Source of the DNA: MGBC163016 sp964649145
GTDB lineage: Bacteria; Actinomycetota; Coriobacteriia; Coriobacteriales; Eggerthellaceae
DNA: 18,681 bases
Direction of reading: 5' to 3'
Assembly: GCA_964649145.1 (NCBI GenBank)
Contig: CAZYOQ010000026.1
Location: 1-18,681 of the forward strand
Part shown: piece after piece, positions 1 through 7,123 of the stretch
How the letters are laid out: every line of letters begins with the position of its first letter
How positions within the stretch are numbered: position 1 is the stretch's first letter
The notes under the pieces: model-generated
What the model saw: only the letters and a program-made list of their open reading frames with translations
Told to the model about the DNA's origin: nothing
The model's database searches: none
Translations under genes and position numbers: made by a program

Positions 1-21
1 GCCAAAGCACGCGAGAAATCC

Positions 22-71
22 ACTTTTGCGAAATAGCTAAGCTCAAAATGAAAAGACAAAATCGCAAAAGT
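22..71. repeat. Inverted repeat, 10-bp arms, 30-bp spacer
   Basis: ACTTTTGCGA at 22-31 is the exact reverse complement of TCGCAAAAGT at 62-71. The spacer holds a further near-palindrome AGCTAAGCT at 35-43. There is no T-tract after the right arm, so it does not look like a simple terminator. It could be an intergenic repeat family, a protein site or the remains of an upstream gene's 3' end; the window alone cannot tell which. Confidence 0.5.
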
Positions 72-94
72 TAGTTCGAGCGTGCGACGCGTCG

Positions 95-132
95 AGCCGA
101 GGTCACACGTCCCCCGGCTTTACATACTTTTT
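95..132 (+). terminator. Possible terminator of an upstream gene
   Basis: AGCCG (95-99) pairs with CGGCT (115-119). After an A-C mismatch a GG/CC extension follows (101-102 with 112-113), enclosing a loop of about nine bases. TTACATACTTTTT then runs to 132. The stem is short and the T-rich tail is interrupted, so this is weak. It would end transcription arriving from the left before the mraZ promoter. Confidence 0.3.
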
Positions 133-247
133 CACCTCTGAGGTTCATGTATATTTCGTCTGATTCTCGCACAAATATCGACTGATCATGTATTCCCTGT
201 TTTTGTTTGCAACCACCATACACTGGGGTTTTCTGCAAAAGTTCATT

Positions 248-287
248 AAAGTGTCGAATTGTATTGCAAAGTGGGGCAAAGTGGCAT
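248..287 (+). promoter_or_regulatory. MraZ-box operator (in-phase AAAGTG repeats)
   Basis: AAAGTG occurs at 248-253, 268-273 and 278-283, exactly 20 and 10 bases apart and so on one helical face; the unit at 258-267 is degenerate. MraZ proteins are known to bind short direct repeats with a 10-bp period upstream of their own gene (TGGGN in E. coli, AAAGTG-type in Mycoplasma). The copies at 268 and 278 read TGGGG and TGGCA in the E. coli register. The array lies inside and just upstream of the candidate mraZ promoter, so MraZ autoregulation of the whole cluster is the natural inference. Confidence 0.75.
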
Positions 288-292
288 AGAAT
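264..292 (+). promoter_or_regulatory. Candidate mraZ operon promoter
   Basis: TTGCAA (264-269) as -35 and TAGAAT (287-292) as -10 are separated by 17 bp, the optimal vegetative sigma spacing, with the -10 matching TATAAT at five of six positions. Transcription would start near 299 and leave a leader of about 75 bases. The AAAGTG boxes at 268 and 278 fill the spacer, so a bound MraZ ring would block polymerase. This is the only good promoter ahead of the long colinear run of genes from mraZ to ftsQ. Confidence 0.6.
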
Positions 293-374
293 AACTCTCA
301 CGGAAGAGCTTTGCGGAGCGGGTCACAAAACATAAACGCAGCTTAAACGCTCCACAACTACAACACGGGGATAC

Positions 375-896
375 ATGGCTGAAGACTTGCACGAAACCGA
401 AAACAAGCAAGCCGAAGAGAACTTCAATCTTTCCGGCTCGTTTCGTTTGAACAAGCAAGCCGAAGAGAGCTTCGACCTCTTCGGCTCGTTCCGTTTCAAG
501 GTTGATGCCAAAGGACGAGTCGCGCTTCCCTCGAAGTTTCGCAAAGCACTTTCGAAGGATCTCATAGTGTCCAAGGCTCCTCTGGGAGAATGCATCTATG
601 TGTTTGAGCCAGATAGCTTCAACCACTTCGTAAAGGATCTTTTCGATGCGAAGTTTGGAGGCTATAACCCTTCAAAGCGTGAACATCTCAACCTCCTAAG
701 GAAGTTGAAGGCCAACGCTGATCTTGTGGAAGTAGATTCTTCAGGTCGAATCTCGCTTAAGCAGGATATTCGCAAGGGTGCTGGGATTAAGAAAGATGTT
801 GTTTTAGTTGGAAGCACTGGAAGGCTTGAGATCTGGGACGCCGATACATTCGATGCGACGATGGAAGATGTGGATCTAAGCGTCTTCTTCGACTGA
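375..896 (+). CDS. mraZ: MraZ, transcriptional regulator of the dcw cluster
   Basis: DNA-binding AbrB-like protein (173 aa) that in characterised bacteria forms rings and represses its own dcw operon. Both family motifs are present: DAKGR at residues 44-48 followed by LPSKFR, and the second half-repeat SSGR at 122-125. The protein is about 25-30 residues longer than usual because of its N-terminus: residues 10-25 and 26-41 are tandem copies (bases 402-449 and 450-497), the second being the normal leading strand of the fold. ATG 375 is used, with GGGG at 367-370 as a weak ribosome site; no internal ATG precedes the DAKGR motif. It is the first gene of the cluster, and candidate MraZ boxes lie upstream at 248-287. 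The identification is firm; the function of the extension is unknown. Confidence 0.95.
   Translation: MAEDLHETENKQAEENFNLSGSFRLNKQAEESFDLFGSFRFKVDAKGRVALPSKFRKALSKDLIVSKAPLGECIYVFEPDSFNHFVKDLFDAKFGGYNPSKREHLNLLRKLKANADLVEVDSSGRISLKQDIRKGAGIKKDVVLVGSTGRLEIWDADTFDATMEDVDLSVFFD
402..497 (+). repeat. 48-bp tandem duplication inside mraZ
   Basis: Bases 402-449 and 450-497 are adjacent in-frame copies differing at seven of 48 positions. They encode two 16-residue units, each beginning NKQAEE and ending with GSFR plus a hydrophobic residue. Unit 2 contains a perfect inverted repeat (458-467 with 477-486); in unit 1 the right arm is degraded. Several differences change the amino acid, so the duplication is not brand new. 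Confidence 0.9.
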
Positions 897-929
897 TCGA
901 GCTGTTGAGCAGTATTCGGTGTACGTACC

Positions 930-1886
930 ATGACAAGCGAATACCGGCACATACCAGTCCTGCTGAATGAATGCGTTTCCGCTTTAGATCTTGGCAACAA
1001 TAAGATTTTTGTGGATGCGACACTTGGATTCGCAGGACATTCTTACCAGGTAGCAAAGGAATTGGGTCGAGACGGCTTCTTGATTGGCATTGACCAAGAT
1101 GATGAGGCTATTGCCTTCGCCACTCAAAAGCTGGAAAGCTTACCTAAAGACCAGCGCCCTGAAGTCAAGATCTTGCATGGAAATTTCGGAGACCTTGATG
1201 AACTTTTGTTATCTGTGTGCATTCCAGGGATCAATGCAATCCTGTTCGATCTTGGAATGTCGTCTGTGCAGATTGATACCCCAAGCCGCGGCTTTACTTT
1301 CAAAGCCGACGCGCCCCTCGATATGCGAATGGATCCGGGTAAACAGACTTTAACCGCACAAGAGGTCATCAACACCAAAAACGCAAAAGACCTCGCTCGG
1401 ATCATTCGTGCAAACTCGGACGAGAGGTGGGCATCACGCATAGCACAATTCATTGTAGATGCACGAGCCGACCAGCCGATTCAAACTTCTGGACAGCTCG
1501 TTGACATCATCAAGGCGGCTATTCCTGCATCCGCCAGAAGGCGGGGAGGTCATCCTGCCAAACGCACGTTTCAGGCGCTTCGGATGTACGTGAATGACGA
1601 ACAAGGGGTGTTGCGGCGCGGTCTAGAAGCTGCCATCAGATGGCTCGAGCCAGGCGGTGTTATTTGCGTGATTAGCTATCACTCAATAGAAGATAGGATC
1701 GTGAAGGAAACCTTCAATTCCTTTGTCGATAGATGCACGTGCCCGCCAGATCTTCCAATTTGTACTTGTGGGAAAAAGCCGGTAATCGAAGTTATGACCA
1801 AAAAGCCGATTCTGCCAAGTGAAGCAGAGATCGACTCTAATGCGCGTGCGCGCAGTGCAAAATTACGTATTGCGAGGAAGCTTTAA
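930..1886 (+). CDS. rsmH: RsmH, 16S rRNA m4C1402 methyltransferase
   Basis: S-adenosylmethionine-dependent N4-methyltransferase acting on C1402 in the decoding centre of 16S rRNA; 318 aa, normal for the family. The N-terminus RHIPVLLNE is diagnostic. The SAM loop is DATLGFAGHS (29-38), where most homologues have DGTLGGGGHS, followed by GIDQDDEA. Also visible are FDLGMSS, PLDMRMD, HPAKRTFQALR and SYHSIEDRIVK (249-259). Near the C-terminus four cysteines form CxC-x6-CxC (269, 271, 278, 280), a possible metal site that I recall in other homologues too. The gene lies 33 bases after mraZ. ATG 930 has no clear Shine-Dalgarno, but the conserved N-terminus fits this start. Confidence 0.96.
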   Translation: MTSEYRHIPVLLNECVSALDLGNNKIFVDATLGFAGHSYQVAKELGRDGFLIGIDQDDEAIAFATQKLESLPKDQRPEVKILHGNFGDLDELLLSVCIPGINAILFDLGMSSVQIDTPSRGFTFKADAPLDMRMDPGKQTLTAQEVINTKNAKDLARIIRANSDERWASRIAQFIVDARADQPIQTSGQLVDIIKAAIPASARRRGGHPAKRTFQALRMYVNDEQGVLRRGLEAAIRWLEPGGVICVISYHSIEDRIVKETFNSFVDRCTCPPDLPICTCGKKPVIEVMTKKPILPSEAEIDSNARARSAKLRIARKL

Positions 1887-1892
1887 AGACAC

Positions 1893-2402
1893 TTGAACAC
1901 ATACGAGACATATAACAGGGGAAGCCTCGCTTATAAGCGTGATTTGCAGTATGCAAACAGCCAGTCTCTGCCAAGCAGGCAGAGTAATCCTCGCATAATC
2001 GAAGGTGGCGGAAAGCCCCAAGAAGACTTTTTAGCAGGTCATGCATTCGCCATAAAGGCAGCGAAGTTCACTATGATCTGCGCTCTCATTTTTGCTGGGA
2101 TAGGTTTTGGCCGTATTACGCTTGATACCGCAACAGTCAATGAGGCTATGGCAGCCCAACAATACGAAAGCCAGCTTGAAGTGGCTAGGTCGGCAATTAG
2201 CGATTTGCAGGTCGAGCAATCGTCGCTGTCTAATCCCACAAGAATCAAAGAACAGGCAAAGCTACTTGGCATGGAAAGCCCAAGCAATGTTTCTGTGATT
2301 GATATTTCTGGAGACGTGGTAGAACTTGATGATGAGGGAAACCTCTCCTTGTCTAAAAGCCTTGAGACCTTAGTTAAAGAGAAATCCAAAGGATCTAAGT
2401 AG
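1893..2402 (+). CDS. ftsL: FtsL-like divisome protein
   Basis: Small bitopic membrane protein (169 aa) in the FtsL position between rsmH and ftsI. About 50 cytoplasmic residues precede one transmembrane segment (around 56-76). A heptad-like coiled coil (about 82-112) and the sequence NPTRIKEQAKLLGM (114-127) follow, matching the NPxRIExxAxxLGM ending of FtsL/DivIC-type proteins. In known systems FtsL pairs with the FtsB/DivIC coiled coil and FtsQ to activate FtsW-FtsI. The start is TTG 1893 with AGGAAG at 1875-1880, inside the end of rsmH; no in-frame ATG exists before the membrane segment. The stop overlaps the ftsI start by one base (TAGTG). Primary sequence is poorly conserved in this family, so the call rests on topology, the C-terminal motif and context. 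Confidence 0.8.
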   Translation: MNTYETYNRGSLAYKRDLQYANSQSLPSRQSNPRIIEGGGKPQEDFLAGHAFAIKAAKFTMICALIFAGIGFGRITLDTATVNEAMAAQQYESQLEVARSAISDLQVEQSSLSNPTRIKEQAKLLGMESPSNVSVIDISGDVVELDDEGNLSLSKSLETLVKEKSKGSK

Positions 2403-4057
2403 TGACCGCTCAGGAATCTAGGTCTTTTCTCGTTGTCAAAATAATATTTCTTCTCTTGGCTGCAATTTTCGCCTTGCGATTGGTCTATCTTCAAGTTTTT
2501 GTTCATGACGAATATTCCCAGGCCGCCGAAAAAGTTAGAACCATCTCTTACAAGACAGCGCCTCACAGAGGAACAATATATGACCGCAACGGGGTGGTTT
2601 TGGCCGTAAGTGTGGATGCTGTGACTATCTATGCAAACCCTTATGAAGTTACAAATGCCCAGTATGAGGCAGGTCAGCTCTCCAAAATATTGAAGGGTGA
2701 CGAGAGCGACTATGAAGACCTCCTAAGTACCGAAGATACGACGTTTGTCTATATCAAGCGACAAGTCGATGAATCGGTAGGTGATGAGGTGAAAGCCCTT
2801 GATCTAGACGGCATATATTTTCTGGAGGAAAGCCGTCGAGAATACCCGAATGGGTCTATTGGGGGCAATGTTATAGGAGCTGTCGATGTTGACGGCAATG
2901 GTATATGTGGCCTAGAGCTTCAATACGACGAGATATTGAAGGGCACGCAAGGCGTCTATTCTGCAGAAAGAAGCCTAGAGGGAACGCCTATACCTGGCGG
3001 TGTGCACGAGGACGTAGAAGCCGTAGATGGCACAGACATAATGATCTCGATCGATATCTCGCTGCAAGACGAGGTTCAAGAGGCTCTTGAAAAAGGTCTT
3101 AAAAACCAAAATACTGACCAAGGCTCTGCGATAGTCATGGATGCTGAAACCGGTGAGATTTATGCTATGGCCTCATACCCATACCTTGACCCAGGAGACT
3201 TGGAAAACTCCACTGTGGGTTCAGACAACCTAACTTGTGTCACCCAGGCTTTTGAGCCAGGCTCGGTATTCAAGGCTTTTTCGGCACTAGCTGTTTTGGA
3301 GGAAGATGCTCTAAGCCCTAAAGATGAGCTTTTCGTTCCAGCACAGTTAGAGGTTGGTGAATATACAATCACAGACGCCCATGAACGTGGCGACGAGACG
3401 ATGACCTTTTCTGAGATCCTGGATAATTCCTCAAATATAGGAATTTCCTTGGCGGTTAAGAAAGTTGGCTTTGAAAAGCTTTATAAAACGCTTTCTGCAC
3501 TGAAGTTTTCCGAGAAGACGGGCATCGACTATCCTGGTGAAAGCTCGGGTTCTTTAGACGACGTGTCTAATTGGTCTAAAGTTCAAGGCTACAATATTGC
3601 ATTCGGTCAAGGCATGACAGCAACCCCGCTTCAGGTAATACGTGCTTATGGAGCCATCGCTAATGGGGGTAGCGTTGCTCAACCTCACTTTCTAATTGCG
3701 CTTCCACAAACAGAGGAATGGAAGACATATGAAACCGACCAGCTTTTAACCGACAAAAAGGCGATAAAAACCCTCACGAGCATGCTTCGAGGCGTAGTTA
3801 CTGACGGCACAGGAACGGATGCCTATATTGAAGGCTATGATGTTGTGGGTAAGACCTCCACAGCACAGATCGCCGAGGGAGGCTCTTATGCGCAATCCCG
3901 CTACAACCTCTGTTTTTCAGGCTTTATTGCCAATTCCTCAAGCAAACTTGTGTGCAATGTTGTTGCCAATGACGTCGATCAAATGGGAAATATGGCTTCA
4001 ACGTTTCGCGATATAATGACTGAGGCAATCGATCTTTACAAAATAGTTCCGGAGTGA
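2402..4057 (+). CDS. ftsI: FtsI, septal class B penicillin-binding protein
   Basis: Monofunctional D,D-transpeptidase that crosslinks septal peptidoglycan made by FtsW. It has 551 aa: short cytoplasmic start, one membrane segment (about 9-31), a pedestal domain beginning with HRGTIYDRNG, then the transpeptidase domain. The catalytic SxxK is SVFK with nucleophile Ser288 and Lys291; SxN is SSN (343-345). The third motif reads KTS (484-486) rather than the usual KTG, followed by TAQ, so the motif is recognisable but altered. No PASTA domains follow. GTG 2402 is preceded by AAAGGA (2388-2393) at good spacing. The stop at 4055-4057 lies just before murE. SpoVD/PBP2-type naming is possible, but the dcw location supports the division enzyme. 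Confidence 0.95.
   Translation: MTAQESRSFLVVKIIFLLLAAIFALRLVYLQVFVHDEYSQAAEKVRTISYKTAPHRGTIYDRNGVVLAVSVDAVTIYANPYEVTNAQYEAGQLSKILKGDESDYEDLLSTEDTTFVYIKRQVDESVGDEVKALDLDGIYFLEESRREYPNGSIGGNVIGAVDVDGNGICGLELQYDEILKGTQGVYSAERSLEGTPIPGGVHEDVEAVDGTDIMISIDISLQDEVQEALEKGLKNQNTDQGSAIVMDAETGEIYAMASYPYLDPGDLENSTVGSDNLTCVTQAFEPGSVFKAFSALAVLEEDALSPKDELFVPAQLEVGEYTITDAHERGDETMTFSEILDNSSNIGISLAVKKVGFEKLYKTLSALKFSEKTGIDYPGESSGSLDDVSNWSKVQGYNIAFGQGMTATPLQVIRAYGAIANGGSVAQPHFLIALPQTEEWKTYETDQLLTDKKAIKTLTSMLRGVVTDGTGTDAYIEGYDVVGKTSTAQIAEGGSYAQSRYNLCFSGFIANSSSKLVCNVVANDVDQMGNMASTFRDIMTEAIDLYKIVPE
4051..4054 (+). promoter_or_regulatory. Ribosome site choosing the murE ATG
   Basis: GGAG at 4051-4054 stands eight bases before ATG 4063. 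The upstream in-frame GTG at 4054, which overlaps the ftsI stop as GTGA, has no purine-rich site before it, so ATG 4063 is the better start. Confidence 0.6.
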
Positions 4058-4062
4058 GGCTG

Positions 4063-5616
4063 ATGGCCAAGACTTGCGAAGAGCTTTTCTCGTCTTTAGA
4101 CGCGACCATAATAGGCAAAGCAGATGAGCTTGTAAGCGGTATCGCTTACAACAGTGCAGACGTCACAGAAGGTGACGCTTTTTTCTGCATCGTTGGTTTC
4201 AAATCTGATGGACATTCATACGCACAAAACGCTATAGACAGAGGCGCGCGCGTGATTGTGGCCGAGCGCAGACTCTATCTGGCTGACGCGACTGACGTGA
4301 CTGTCGTGATAGTCCCCGATTCCCGAAAAGCCATGGCGTTGGTTTCTTGCGCCTTTTACGATCATCCCTCAAAGTGTTTCCACTTAGTTGGTGTAACGGG
4401 GACCAATGGCAAGACAACGACCACCTACCTCATAGAATCTATTGCAAGGCACGCGGGCTATAAAACCGGCGTTATTGGTACCACTGGAATTCGTGTAGGT
4501 GATGATTTCATCGAGACCTCAAGAACAACTCCTGAATCCTGCGATTTGCAGAAGATTTTCGCGATGATGAGGGATGCAGGATGCCAAGTTGTTGCGATGG
4601 AAGTAAGCTCACATGCTCTTGACCTTATGCGTACGCTTGGATGCGATTTCGATGTGACTTGCTTTACAAATCTTACTCAAGACCATCTTGACTACCACCA
4701 TACATTCGAGGCTTATTTCGAAGCAAAAGCCAAATTTTTTAGTGACGAATACCCAGCCAAGCGCGTAATTGGAGTGGGTGACAAGTGGGGTATAGAACTA
4801 GCGTCTAGATGCAAAAAAGCTGGTGATTCTTATCTAACTACCGGTTTTGAGGATACGTGCGATATTCATCCAAAAGATATTTCATTTGGGATAAAGGGAA
4901 CAGATATATCGCTTGACATAGCAGGCGATGAACACAGTTTTCGCTACCCGCTTGTTGGGCGTTTTAATGTAGAAAACGTCATGACTGCTATAGGTGCGTG
5001 CACGCAGCTTGGCATCTCGAACGTAAGTGCAGTTGACGCCTTAAAAGGAGCATGTCGAGTGCCTGGAAGGCTAGAGCTTGTGCAGGCTTGCGAGAATGAG
5101 GATTATTCGGTTTATGTGGATTACGCCCACACTCCCGATGCTTTGCAGAAAGCAATCTCGGCTCTTTCAGAACTTGGAAGCGCTAGGCTTATAGTAGTGT
5201 TTGGCTGCGGGGGCGACCGCGATGCCACGAAAAGGCCAATTATGGGAAGCGTTTCCCTTTGCGCCGATTACGCCATCGTTACTAGTGACAATCCTAGAAC
5301 CGAAGACCCTGATTCCATAATCGCTGACATCCTTGCTGGTATGGATGCAAGTGCTAAAGGCAAGTCGTTTGAGGTTGTTAGCGACCGTAGGGCGGCTATT
5401 CAGCGTGCAGTTTGTCTTGCAGGCAAGGGTGATCTTGTCTTGCTGGCTGGAAAAGGGCACGAGGATTATCAGATTCTAGGCACCGACAAGATTCATTTTG
5501 ACGATCGCGAGGAAGCCGCTTTAGCGATAAAGCGCAGAAATGCAGGTGAATGCGAGTCTTGTGTAGGCGAAAGCGCTTGTGCGTCGGCTTCTAAGGAAAC
5601 CGACAGCGATAGGTAG
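4063..5616 (+). CDS. murE: MurE, UDP-MurNAc-tripeptide synthetase (meso-DAP adding)
   Basis: ATP-dependent cytoplasmic ligase adding the third stem-peptide residue to UDP-MurNAc-L-Ala-D-Glu; about 517 aa. The ATP loop is GTNGKTT (113-119). Further family motifs are TTPES, EVSSHALDL, FTNLTQDHLDYH and EAKAKFF, with Lys222 at the carbamylated-lysine position. DNPR (409-412) is the signature of enzymes using meso-diaminopimelate instead of lysine, and GKGHED follows near the C-terminus. A serine-rich tail of about 25 residues with cysteines at 497, 500 and 506 extends beyond the usual end. The start is ATG 4063, six bases after the ftsI stop; murF begins four bases after this stop. The N-terminal domain contains a 9-bp triplicate at 4283-4309. 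Confidence 0.97.
   Translation: MAKTCEELFSSLDATIIGKADELVSGIAYNSADVTEGDAFFCIVGFKSDGHSYAQNAIDRGARVIVAERRLYLADATDVTVVIVPDSRKAMALVSCAFYDHPSKCFHLVGVTGTNGKTTTTYLIESIARHAGYKTGVIGTTGIRVGDDFIETSRTTPESCDLQKIFAMMRDAGCQVVAMEVSSHALDLMRTLGCDFDVTCFTNLTQDHLDYHHTFEAYFEAKAKFFSDEYPAKRVIGVGDKWGIELASRCKKAGDSYLTTGFEDTCDIHPKDISFGIKGTDISLDIAGDEHSFRYPLVGRFNVENVMTAIGACTQLGISNVSAVDALKGACRVPGRLELVQACENEDYSVYVDYAHTPDALQKAISALSELGSARLIVVFGCGGDRDATKRPIMGSVSLCADYAIVTSDNPRTEDPDSIIADILAGMDASAKGKSFEVVSDRRAAIQRAVCLAGKGDLVLLAGKGHEDYQILGTDKIHFDDREEAALAIKRRNAGECESCVGESACASASKETDSDR
4283..4309 (+). repeat. Three tandem 9-bp units within murE
   Basis: CTGACGCGA, CTGACGTGA and CTGTCGTGA follow one another in frame, encoding an ADATDVTVV stretch in the N-terminal UDP-binding domain. 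The copies differ by one or two bases. This is probably a small slippage product or chance similarity. Confidence 0.6.
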
Positions 5617-5620
5617 ATGC

Positions 5621-7123
5621 ATGCGCCTGAACTCCAAACAGATACTCCAATGCACTGGCGGAACTTTCGTCATAAGTCCAATAGACCCTTCTGAAATTCT
5701 CACAGGAATAACTTGGGATTCGCGTGATGTTTCAGAGGGCGACCTCTATGTAGCTATAGAAGGCGAACGCACAGACGGTCACCTTTATGTAAAAGACGCG
5801 TTAAACAGGGGAGCCAGGGCAGCACTGGTTAACAATGCCCCCGATTCTGCTGCTTGCGTTTTAGCACGTGAGCTTGGCGCTGCGATAATTGAAGTACCTA
5901 ATTCCCTTCATGCTATTGAAGATATCGCAAAAGAGTGGCGAGGCCACCTTAGCGCGAAGGTTATAGCTATTACTGGCTCGGTTGGCAAGACGACCACGAA
6001 AACCTTGGTCAGGGACGTATGCGCTTCAACATTTAGAACTGTTGCCACTAAGGGAAACCAGAACAATGAACTGGGAGTTCCGAACACCATCCTTTCAGCC
6101 GGCATTGACACCGAAGTGCTGATAGTCGAGATGGGAATGCGAGGCTTAGGCCAGATTCGCCATTTGTGTCATATTGCTCGACCCGATTGGGGAATAATCA
6201 CCAATGTAGGTGAGTGTCACATGGAGTTGCTTGGTTCCATGGAAAACATAGCGCTCGCCAAAAGTGAGCTTTTCTGTGCCCTTCCAGATGGCAATGGAAT
6301 CGCCTTTATCAACGCCGATGACAAGGCTGTTTTAAATATGCCTGATACTACGAATCTCGCGCAAAGGGGCGTCAAGCAGATTTATTTCGGACGCGATGCA
6401 CAAGACTTTTCAGAAAGTAGAGTTTGGCCTGAAGATATCGCTATAGACTCGCAAGGAAGAGCGCAATTCACTCTATGTGCCCAAGGCTTCGAGCCTGCCT
6501 CTGCTGAGCCCGTCACACCCACACTTTTTAATATGGATCCTGATGTAAAACGCGCAAGCTGCCACCTTGGTATTCGCGGCGGTCACAATGTTTCAAATGC
6601 TTGTGTTGCATGTGCTGTTGGGCTTTGTCTTGATATTCCAATCGAGACTATAGCCCAAGCGCTAGAGGATGCGGTAGGCGAGACCGGAAGGCTTGAGATT
6701 CGCGAGGCCAGAGACGGCTTTACCGTAATTGACGATGCTTATAACGCAAACCCAGACTCTATGCGGGCGGCGTTGATGATGCTTTCTTCAATGGATGCAA
6801 AAGGCAGGCGCATCGCGGTTTTGGGCGACATGCTCGAGCTTGGAGATGTGGATGTGGCTTGCCATGAGGGCATCGGGCGTCTTGCGGCAAAATTGTGTCT
6901 GGAGGGAAAGCTTGATGGGCTCATTTGCGTTGGCGAGCTGGCGGGGATGATGGCTAGTGCTGCTAGTGAGGCGGGCATGTCAAGCGATGCGCTTTCTCAT
7001 GTGTCTACTACCGGTGAGGCTCTAGAGAGGCTTGAAGGCTCGCTTGCAGAAGGTGACGTCGTGTTGGTCAAAGCTTCTAACAGCATGCGGCTTGATCGAG
7101 TAGTCGAAGGGCTGATCAGCTGA
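5621..7123 (+). CDS. murF: MurF, D-Ala-D-Ala-adding ligase
   Basis: ATP-dependent ligase completing UDP-MurNAc-pentapeptide by adding D-Ala-D-Ala to the tripeptide; 500 aa from ATG 5621. The nucleotide loop is GSVGKTT (119-125), with serine-valine where MurC, MurD and MurE have T(N/H), a usual MurF feature. Downstream motifs are KGNQNNELGVP, EMGMRGLGQI, ITNVGECHMELLGS and DDAYNANPDSM. An in-frame GTG at 5579 would add 14 residues overlapping murE, but the conserved N-terminus begins at ATG 5621, four bases after murE, with AGG at 5611-5613. The stop overlaps the mraY start (TGATG), implying coupled translation. No ddl gene is present to supply D-Ala-D-Ala; it must lie elsewhere. Confidence 0.96.
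   Translation: MRLNSKQILQCTGGTFVISPIDPSEILTGITWDSRDVSEGDLYVAIEGERTDGHLYVKDALNRGARAALVNNAPDSAACVLARELGAAIIEVPNSLHAIEDIAKEWRGHLSAKVIAITGSVGKTTTKTLVRDVCASTFRTVATKGNQNNELGVPNTILSAGIDTEVLIVEMGMRGLGQIRHLCHIARPDWGIITNVGECHMELLGSMENIALAKSELFCALPDGNGIAFINADDKAVLNMPDTTNLAQRGVKQIYFGRDAQDFSESRVWPEDIAIDSQGRAQFTLCAQGFEPASAEPVTPTLFNMDPDVKRASCHLGIRGGHNVSNACVACAVGLCLDIPIETIAQALEDAVGETGRLEIREARDGFTVIDDAYNANPDSMRAALMMLSSMDAKGRRIAVLGDMLELGDVDVACHEGIGRLAAKLCLEGKLDGLICVGELAGMMASAASEAGMSSDALSHVSTTGEALERLEGSLAEGDVVLVKASNSMRLDRVVEGLIS

Larger units (their letters stand above)
1..247. other. Non-coding leader upstream of the dcw operon
   Basis: No convincing gene is visible here. All three forward frames entering from the left edge hit stops within the first 75 bases, so at most the last few codons of an upstream gene could be present and none is recognisable. 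The stretch contains a perfect 10-bp inverted repeat (22-31 with 62-71), a 10-bp palindrome at 85-94, a terminator-like hairpin at 95-119 and a small 11-base dyad at 134-144. From about 145 to 247 it is AT-rich with nothing identifiable. The short reverse-strand reading frame over 71-301 has no family features and looks like chance. Confidence 0.6.

Noticed and set aside
2039..2566. Reverse-strand open frame of 175 codons over ftsL/ftsI
   Set aside because: It lies opposite two well-supported genes, has no recognisable family motif and no ribosome site; a shadow frame.
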